Origin: Actinomadura latina NBRC 106108
GTDB lineage: Bacteria > Actinomycetota > Actinomycetes > Streptosporangiales > Streptosporangiaceae
Length of the DNA: 64,000 bases
Assembly: GCF_001552195.1 (NCBI RefSeq)
Contig: NZ_BCQS01000004.1
Coordinates: 29,311 to 93,310 of the forward strand
Direction of reading: 5' to 3'
Of the stretch, positions 59,191 through 64,000 are shown piece by piece. A program made the position numbers and the translations under genes. Within the stretch, counting starts at the first letter, position 1; each line of letters begins with the position of its first letter. A model generated the notes under the pieces. The model saw nothing but the letters and a program-made list of their open reading frames with translations. It ran no database searches and was not told where the DNA came from.

Positions 59191-60063
59191 TCATCGGGCG
59201 AGTCCGAGTGCCAGCCAGCTCGCGAAGGCCAGCAGCAGGTAGGCGGCGGTCGCGGGGCGCGGCCACCGCGGCAGCCCCCGCGCGAACCGCCACGCGGCGA
59301 GCAGCGGGACGGCGAGCGGGACGGCCGCCCACCAGGCGGGTCTCGCGAACGCGGCCAGCAGCACCGCCGAGAGCGCCGGCGCGGTGAGGGCGAGCGCCAG
59401 CGTCCCGGTGAGGCCGAGCACCGTCACGTAGGTCCGCTCGCCCGCGCGCGGCGCCCGCGTGATCTTCCCGGCGGGCTCGGCGTGGCCGGCCGCCAGCACG
59501 GCCACGATCACCGCGACGAGCCCGTACCGGTCCGGGCCGTGCCCGGCCGAGTCCAGGTAGCCGGCGTAGAGGTAGAGGTGCAGCAGTACGGGCGCGGGCA
59601 GGCTCACCAGCAGGCCGGCGAACAGCCGGTCGGCCGAGGGCCGTCCCCACCGCCGGTGGACTCCGATGGCCGCGGCCGCGTACCCGAGCTGGACGAGCAG
59701 GACACCGGCCCGCCACGGCCACGCCGCGTTCATCGCCAGGATCACCACGGCGCCCGCGCCGTACAGCACGGCGAGGTCGCGTACCCGCACCGCACCGGAC
59801 GCCAGCGGACGCCCCGGATTGAACCGCCGGTCGTAATCGAGGTCGCGGATGTCGTCCAGAGCCCGCATGAGCAGCAGGTCGACGAAGAGCGTCCCCGCCG
59901 CGACCGCCGTCCCGCCCCCCGGCCGCCACCCGGAGCCCGAGGGATCGACGGCGGCGAACAGCCCGGTCACCCCGTACGCCCACAGCGATGCGAACACGGC
60001 GGATGGCAAGGGCGGATGACTTCCCCGGACGAACCGCCCGAGTCGGGCTACCCCTCCCCTCAT
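59191..60063 (-). CDS. UbiA-family prenyltransferase
   Basis: 290 residues with about nine helices, ATGA overlap with the P450 gene. The first metal/diphosphate motif is at D70-D71-x-x-D74 (ALDDIRDLDYDRRFNPGRPLASG read in pieces). The second aspartate motif of the family is not obvious (GHAEPAGKITRAPRAGERTY), so the enzyme is divergent or a UbiA-type cyclase. It attaches a prenyl chain to an acceptor or cyclises it, in the membrane. Confidence 0.8.
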   Translation of the reverse strand: MRGGVARLGRFVRGSHPPLPSAVFASLWAYGVTGLFAAVDPSGSGWRPGGGTAVAAGTLFVDLLLMRALDDIRDLDYDRRFNPGRPLASGAVRVRDLAVLYGAGAVVILAMNAAWPWRAGVLLVQLGYAAAAIGVHRRWGRPSADRLFAGLLVSLPAPVLLHLYLYAGYLDSAGHGPDRYGLVAVIVAVLAAGHAEPAGKITRAPRAGERTYVTVLGLTGTLALALTAPALSAVLLAAFARPAWWAAVPLAVPLLAAWRFARGLPRWPRPATAAYLLLAFASWLALGLAR

Positions 60064-61232
60064 CGCGTCGCCTCGTCCGGCCAGGTGAGCGGGAGCTGCC
60101 AGATGCCGCGCATGAACATGCGGTCGCGCCAGGCCAGGTGGGCGGGGTCGACGGCCAAGGCGAGGTCGCCGAAGCGGTGGAGGAGGGCGGCCAGGGCGAT
60201 CTGCAGCTGGGCGCGGGCATGGTGGGCGCCCAGGCACCTGTGGCGGCCGTGGCCGAACCCCAGGTGCGGGTTCGGGGAGCGGGCCGGGTCGAACACGTCG
60301 GCGGCGGGGAAGGCCGCCGGGTCGCGGTTGGCGGCGTCGGTGAGCGGGACGACGACGTCGCCGCGGCTGAGGGCCGTCCCGGCGAGTTCGGCGCCTGCGA
60401 GCAGGACGTGCGGCCGGCCACCGGTGCCGGCGAACCAGACCCAGCGCAGATACTCCTCGACGGCGGACGGGATCAGGGACGGGTCGGAGCGCAGCCGGGC
60501 GGCGAGCCCCGGACGCGAGACCAGGTCGAGGACGCACGCCCCCAGGAAGGTGGACGTGGTCTCGCCGCCCGCCATCAGGAGCCCGAACCCGAACACGATG
60601 ATCTCTTCGTCGGACAGGCCGGAGCCGTGCACGAGCTCGGTGAGCAGGTCGTCGCCGGGAAGCGCCCGGCGGGCCGCGACCTGCTCGGCGAAGTAGCCGT
60701 GCATGCCCTCGTGCGCCGCCCTGACCTCGGTGTCCGGGTGGTGCCCGGCCGACATCATCGCGCTCACCCAGGGCAGCAGCAGGCCCAGGTCGCCGGCGGG
60801 GACGCCGAGCATGCCGCAGATGACCGCGTACGGGAACGGCGTCGCGAACCCGGCGACCAGGTCGGCGGGCGGGCCGTCCGCCGCCATCCCGTCCAGGAGG
60901 CTGCCGGCGAGCGCCGCCATGCGGGGGCGGTCCGCCTCCGCGCGGCGGGCCGTGAACCGCCCCTGGACGGCCCCGCGGCGGCGGGTGTGCGTCGGCGGGT
61001 CGCTGGTGACCAGGGCGAGGGACGCCGGGGTCCGGGCGAAAAGGGTGCCGCCGTGCCACGCCTCCCGGCTGAACCGGGCGCCGGACAGGACCGCCCGGAC
61101 GTCGGCGTGCCGGGTGACGAGCAGCGCGTCGCGGCCCGCCACCGCGGCCGGGACCAGCGGGCGCTCGCGGAGGCGACGCAGGTGGCCCGCGTCCAGCGGG
61201 ACGCCCGGACGGTGCGGCAGGGGGAAGTCCAT
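60060..61232 (-). CDS. Cytochrome P450
   Basis: 390 residues. Haem ligand C333 in FGHGRHRCLGAHHARAQ, I-helix LLMAGGETTSTF and the K-helix ExxR as EEYLRWVWF. Soluble bacterial class. It probably oxidises the prenylated or terpene product of the neighbouring genes; the redox partner is not encoded nearby. Confidence 0.93.
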   Translation of the reverse strand: MDFPLPHRPGVPLDAGHLRRLRERPLVPAAVAGRDALLVTRHADVRAVLSGARFSREAWHGGTLFARTPASLALVTSDPPTHTRRRGAVQGRFTARRAEADRPRMAALAGSLLDGMAADGPPADLVAGFATPFPYAVICGMLGVPAGDLGLLLPWVSAMMSAGHHPDTEVRAAHEGMHGYFAEQVAARRALPGDDLLTELVHGSGLSDEEIIVFGFGLLMAGGETTSTFLGACVLDLVSRPGLAARLRSDPSLIPSAVEEYLRWVWFAGTGGRPHVLLAGAELAGTALSRGDVVVPLTDAANRDPAAFPAADVFDPARSPNPHLGFGHGRHRCLGAHHARAQLQIALAALLHRFGDLALAVDPAHLAWRDRMFMRGIWQLPLTWPDEATR

Positions 61233-61241
61233 CGGTCTCCT

Positions 61242-62447
61242 TCAGGCGCTCAGCGGCGGCGGCAGGGAGGTCTCCTCGGCGCGGCGGCCGCCGCGCTCCG
61301 CGCCCGGGACGCGGCCGGTCGTGAGGCGCGCCGAGGTGAGGGCGGCGCGGAACAGCTGGATGCCGCGCGCCGAGCTGGGGTCGACGCCGGACAGGTCCCG
61401 GATGCGGTCCAGCCGGTAGTGCAGGGTGCGGCGGTGGATCCACAGCTCCCGGGCGGCGCGCTCGCGGTCGAGGTTGCAGGCGAGCAGCACCTCCAGCGTC
61501 CGCCGCAGGTCGGTGCCGGCGTCGAGCGGCTTCAGCACGGCGGCGAGCCGGGCGCGGATCGCGGGCTGCTCCAGGATCGCCAGCTCGACCAGCAGCTCGT
61601 CCGCGCGGTAGGGGCGGTCCTCGGCGTCGGGGATGGCCTTGGCGACGGTCAGCACCCGGGACGCCTCCTCCAGCGCGTCGGGGATGTCGGCGAGCCCGCG
61701 CCGGAACGCCTCCGCGGCGTGCACCGGGCCTGCGAGGGAGGCGGTGAACTCGGCGGCCCTGTCCTCGGCGCGCAGCGGGTCGGCGGCCGGGAAGAGCACG
61801 ATGAGGCCGGAAAGGTCGCCGGAGTACAGGACGCCGTCCCAGGCGTCCAGGCGCTCGCTCGCCCGCTCCCAGCCGGCGGCCGCCGCGGGCGCCTCGCACA
61901 GCAGCACGAGGTAGGCGGGCGCGAGCCGGACGCCGGCCGCCTCGGCGATGATGCCCGCGGGCGCGCCGTCGATCAGGGTCTCGGCGAGCAGCCGGCGCAG
62001 CGGCCGCGACCGGCTCCCCTCGCGGGGCGCCTCCGCGTACCCCTGGATGCACGCCTCCCGCGCGCCGATGGCGAGCCGCGCCGCGTGCGCGGTCAGCTCG
62101 GCGAGCTCGGCGAAGCAGGCGGCGGGCGCGATCGTCCAGCAGGTGCGGGCGGCGGCGGCGAGCGCGAGGTCCCACACCTCCGACAGCACCGGCAGCGGGA
62201 TGGCCTGCCGCGCGGCGAGGACGCCGAGGTCGCGGAAGCGCCCGAGGTCCTCGCCGGGCAGCGGCTCGCCGGTGAGGACGAGGGCGATGAGGCGGGTGCA
62301 GGTCTCCCCGCGCCCGCCGAACATCGGGCCGGCGGCGCGCCGGATCGGCAGGTAGGCGGGGTGCCCGTGCAGGGCCTCGCCGATCGCGGCGGCGACCCGC
62401 GGGCCGTTGGAGATGAGGATGTCGGAGAGTCCGCCGGGAGCGGTCAT
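61242..62447 (-). CDS. PucR-family regulator
   Basis: 401 residues. The C-terminal helix-turn-helix (LACNLDRERAARELWIHRRTLHYRLDRIRDLSG in pieces: NLDRERAARELWIHRRTL, HYRLDRIRDLSG) is unmistakable. The N-terminal part (1-130) resembles a helical sensor. It sits inside the isoprenoid cluster and is likely its regulator. Confidence 0.88.
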   Translation of the reverse strand: MTAPGGLSDILISNGPRVAAAIGEALHGHPAYLPIRRAAGPMFGGRGETCTRLIALVLTGEPLPGEDLGRFRDLGVLAARQAIPLPVLSEVWDLALAAAARTCWTIAPAACFAELAELTAHAARLAIGAREACIQGYAEAPREGSRSRPLRRLLAETLIDGAPAGIIAEAAGVRLAPAYLVLLCEAPAAAAGWERASERLDAWDGVLYSGDLSGLIVLFPAADPLRAEDRAAEFTASLAGPVHAAEAFRRGLADIPDALEEASRVLTVAKAIPDAEDRPYRADELLVELAILEQPAIRARLAAVLKPLDAGTDLRRTLEVLLACNLDRERAARELWIHRRTLHYRLDRIRDLSGVDPSSARGIQLFRAALTSARLTTGRVPGAERGGRRAEETSLPPPLSA

Positions 62448-62458
62448 CGCGTCCTCTC

Positions 62459-63496
62459 CTAGGCCACGGCCAGACGGAACCCGGGCATGTGGCCGACGGT
62501 CTCGTCGACCAGCCCGTGCAGTTCCCGGACGAAGCCCGGCTCACCGCCGAGGAGGCCGAGGGTGCCGTGCGCGCGCTCGACCAGCGGCGCGACGGAGGCG
62601 GCGCAGGCGTCGACGATCTCGCCGTCGAGCATCCAGGCGGTCAGCTCGGCGCGCGCGGCCGCCGAGTGCCGGGCGTCGGCGTGCAGCGCGAGCGCCTCCC
62701 GGCGCCGCCCGGCGGGCAGCGCGGACAGCAGCTGGACGAGCAGGTAGGTCGCGGTGCCGTTGGCGAGGTCCTCGTGCCGGCCGGACGCGAGGTCGCGCCG
62801 GTCGTTGACGAGCTGGCGCAGCACGCCCAGCGACCGCCCGAACGCGCGCCAGCGGGCGACGCGGGCGCCGTCCGCGCCGGCCAGGCACCCGGCCGCCGCG
62901 GCGGCCATCGCGTACGGAGCGCCGGTCTTGCCCTCGTAGCTGCGCAGCACGGACGCCGGCGTGGCCGCCGCCGCGCGGCCGGTGAGGTCGCGGAGCTGGC
63001 CGTCCACGGCGTCCAGCCAGCAGCGCGACAGCTCCTCGCCGAGCGCGGCGCGGGTCGTGGCGGTCACCGGCAGGCCGGCGAGGAGCCGGGCGGGCAGGTG
63101 GCTGCCGACGGCGAGCGCGGTGAGCACCTTCGGGCCGGCGGCGGCCCCGGGCGCGCAGGACGAGTCGGTCAGGTCGTCGAGGTACCGCGCGGCCGCCCAC
63201 CAGAGCAGGTGGACCACCGCGATCGGCGCGGCCGGCCCCGGCTCGCCGGTCTCCGCGCCGTGCACCATCAGCGGCAGCGTGATCATCCCCCGCATGCCGG
63301 GACGCGAGCCCTTGGCGCGGACGAGGTCGAAGAACTCCAGCAGGAACTCCGACATGGCGCCGCCGACCATCTCCCGGCCCTCGTCCAGGCCCATCGCGCG
63401 GCCCTCGGCGAGCAGCTCGCACAGCCGCGCGATCTCCACCTCGATCTCGGCGATCGCCCGTTCCTGGGCGGCCCTGCCGAACGCTCCTTCGTCCAC
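62459..63496 (-). CDS. Polyprenyl synthetase-like protein
   Basis: 345 residues, GTG start with AGGAG upstream. The first Asp motif is YLDDLTDSS (D107, D108, D111) and the second is LVNDRRDLASG (N231, D232, D235), not a DDxxD. The latter form is usual in enzymes that are not ordinary long-chain synthases, so a terpene cyclase or modified prenyl synthase is possible. It is all helical. First of the isoprenoid genes in the minus direction; its promoter is in the 64-base gap after the phosphohistidine gene. Confidence 0.8.
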   Translation of the reverse strand: MDEGAFGRAAQERAIAEIEVEIARLCELLAEGRAMGLDEGREMVGGAMSEFLLEFFDLVRAKGSRPGMRGMITLPLMVHGAETGEPGPAAPIAVVHLLWWAAARYLDDLTDSSCAPGAAAGPKVLTALAVGSHLPARLLAGLPVTATTRAALGEELSRCWLDAVDGQLRDLTGRAAAATPASVLRSYEGKTGAPYAMAAAAAGCLAGADGARVARWRAFGRSLGVLRQLVNDRRDLASGRHEDLANGTATYLLVQLLSALPAGRRREALALHADARHSAAARAELTAWMLDGEIVDACAASVAPLVERAHGTLGLLGGEPGFVRELHGLVDETVGHMPGFRLAVA

Positions 63497-63560
63497 GTGC
63501 CAACTCCTCTGGTGCTGCGGGGTGTGTGCGGGCCGCGCCGGTGGCCGCCGGCGGGCCCCG

Positions 63561-64000
63561 TCATCGGCGGGCGCGGTCCTCGCTCCACCGTCCGGTCAGG
63601 ACCCGGACCGTGCCGGCGCGCCCGTCCAGCTCGATCCACGCTCCGTCCGGGATGCGGTCGACGGCGCCGCCGACCGCGACCGCGGCCGGCACGCCGAGCA
63701 GCCGTCCCGTGACGGCGGTGTGCGAGAGCAGGGTGCCGCGCTCGACCACCAGGCCGGACGCGGCGATCATGAGGGAGAGCCAGCCGGGGTCGGTCTCCCG
63801 GGCGACGAGGATCCGGCCGGCGCAGTCGGCGGGCGGGATGCCGGGATCGAGGACGATCTTGGCGCGCCCCCGGACCGTCCCGCCGCTCGATCCGAGGCCG
63901 CGCAGGACGTCGCTGTCCGAGCGCATGGGATCGCTGTCCGAGCGCATGGGATCGCTGTCCGAGCGCATGGGATCGCCGTCCGAGCGCATGGGATCGCCGT
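63561..64000 (-). CDS. PEP-utilising enzyme mobile (phosphohistidine) domain protein, partial
   Basis: The C-terminal 140-odd residues are in the window; the start is beyond the right edge. VVERGTLLSHTAVTGRLLGVPAAVAVGGA contains the swivelling phosphohistidine domain pattern with the active His in LSHTA. Such domains appear in PEP synthase, pyruvate phosphate dikinase and antibiotic phosphotransferase proteins. The visible upstream part is a seven-residue repeat (MRSDSDP) that links this domain to whatever precedes it. It reads into the isoprenoid cluster. Confidence 0.75.
   Translation of the reverse strand, partial: GDPMRSDGDPMRSDSDPMRSDSDPMRSDSDVLRGLGSSGGTVRGRAKIVLDPGIPPADCAGRILVARETDPGWLSLMIAASGLVVERGTLLSHTAVTGRLLGVPAAVAVGGAVDRIPDGAWIELDGRAGTVRVLTGRWSEDRARR
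63910..64000. repeat. 21-base tandem repeat coding for SDSDPMR units
   Basis: Four copies of a 21-base unit (starts 63910, 63931, 63952, 63973) and a partial copy run off the right edge; the last ones carry GCCGT for GCTGT. They keep the frame and encode a low-complexity acidic/basic linker (MRSDSDP) in the partial gene. Length is likely to vary between strains. Confidence 0.85.

Overview
The window comes from a high-GC actinomycete. GC is very high throughout by eye, GTG and TTG starts are common, and genes are tightly overlapped. An LLM-class (F420-type) oxidoreductase, class E sortase and PucR and IclR regulators fit an Actinomadura/Streptosporangiales-like soil organism; the taxonomy is inference. 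No rRNA or tRNA gene, CRISPR array or prophage was seen.

Positions 1 to about 28,300 look like one regulon. Operators of the form GTTTC-N7-GAAAC, or close variants, precede almost every transcription unit: a flavoprotein (edge), a His-tailed bicupin, a six-gene surface/transport operon, a class E sortase, a membrane protein, an IclR regulator, a flavin reductase/dehydrogenase operon, a secreted chlorophyllase-like hydrolase, and a ten-gene operon (19133-28302). That last operon holds a set of families known together from plant chlorophyll breakdown: an NYC1/NOL-like SDR (chlorophyll b reductase type), a chlorophyllase-like hydrolase, a Rieske oxygenase of the pheophorbide a oxygenase kind, and two proteins resembling red chlorophyll catabolite reductase. 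It also encodes a possible lipocalin-fold protein, a tandem nitrilase, an Asp/Glu-racemase/arylmalonate-decarboxylase-like protein and another hydrolase. My reading is an actinobacterial tetrapyrrole (chlorophyll-type) catabolic system. It would pair extracellular de-esterification and a WxL/DUF916/neocarzinostatin-fold surface apparatus with intracellular macrocycle opening and reduction, plus dehydrogenases that could handle the phytol side chain. The IclR protein is the probable local regulator. Substrate and function are inferred from family recognition, not proven.

From 28,300 to 41,900 is housekeeping or transport: an AI-2E family permease, DUF72, a GntR/gluconate permease pair around a palindrome, a CBS-BON protein, a CoA-transferase, a HU protein with a lysine-rich tail, a complete osmoprotectant (OpuC-type) ABC operon, a PucR-type regulator, an HSL-type esterase and a phthalate-dioxygenase-reductase-type electron-transfer protein. 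From 41,900 to 46,660 come small or unknown genes, a frameshifted AbiEi/DUF559-like gene, an alpha/beta hydrolase, an LLM-class oxidoreductase and a VOC remnant. A cobalamin riboswitch then leads a btuFCD-cbiZ operon (46,690-50,370).

From 50,480 onward there is a coiled-coil zinc-ribbon protein, an acyl-CoA ligase, a membrane VWA protein, an orphan IS605-type tnpB element, a zinc alcohol dehydrogenase and two NTF2-like proteins. The end is a minus-strand isoprenoid cluster (polyprenyl synthetase-like, PucR regulator, P450, UbiA prenyltransferase) with a phosphohistidine-domain protein running off the right edge.
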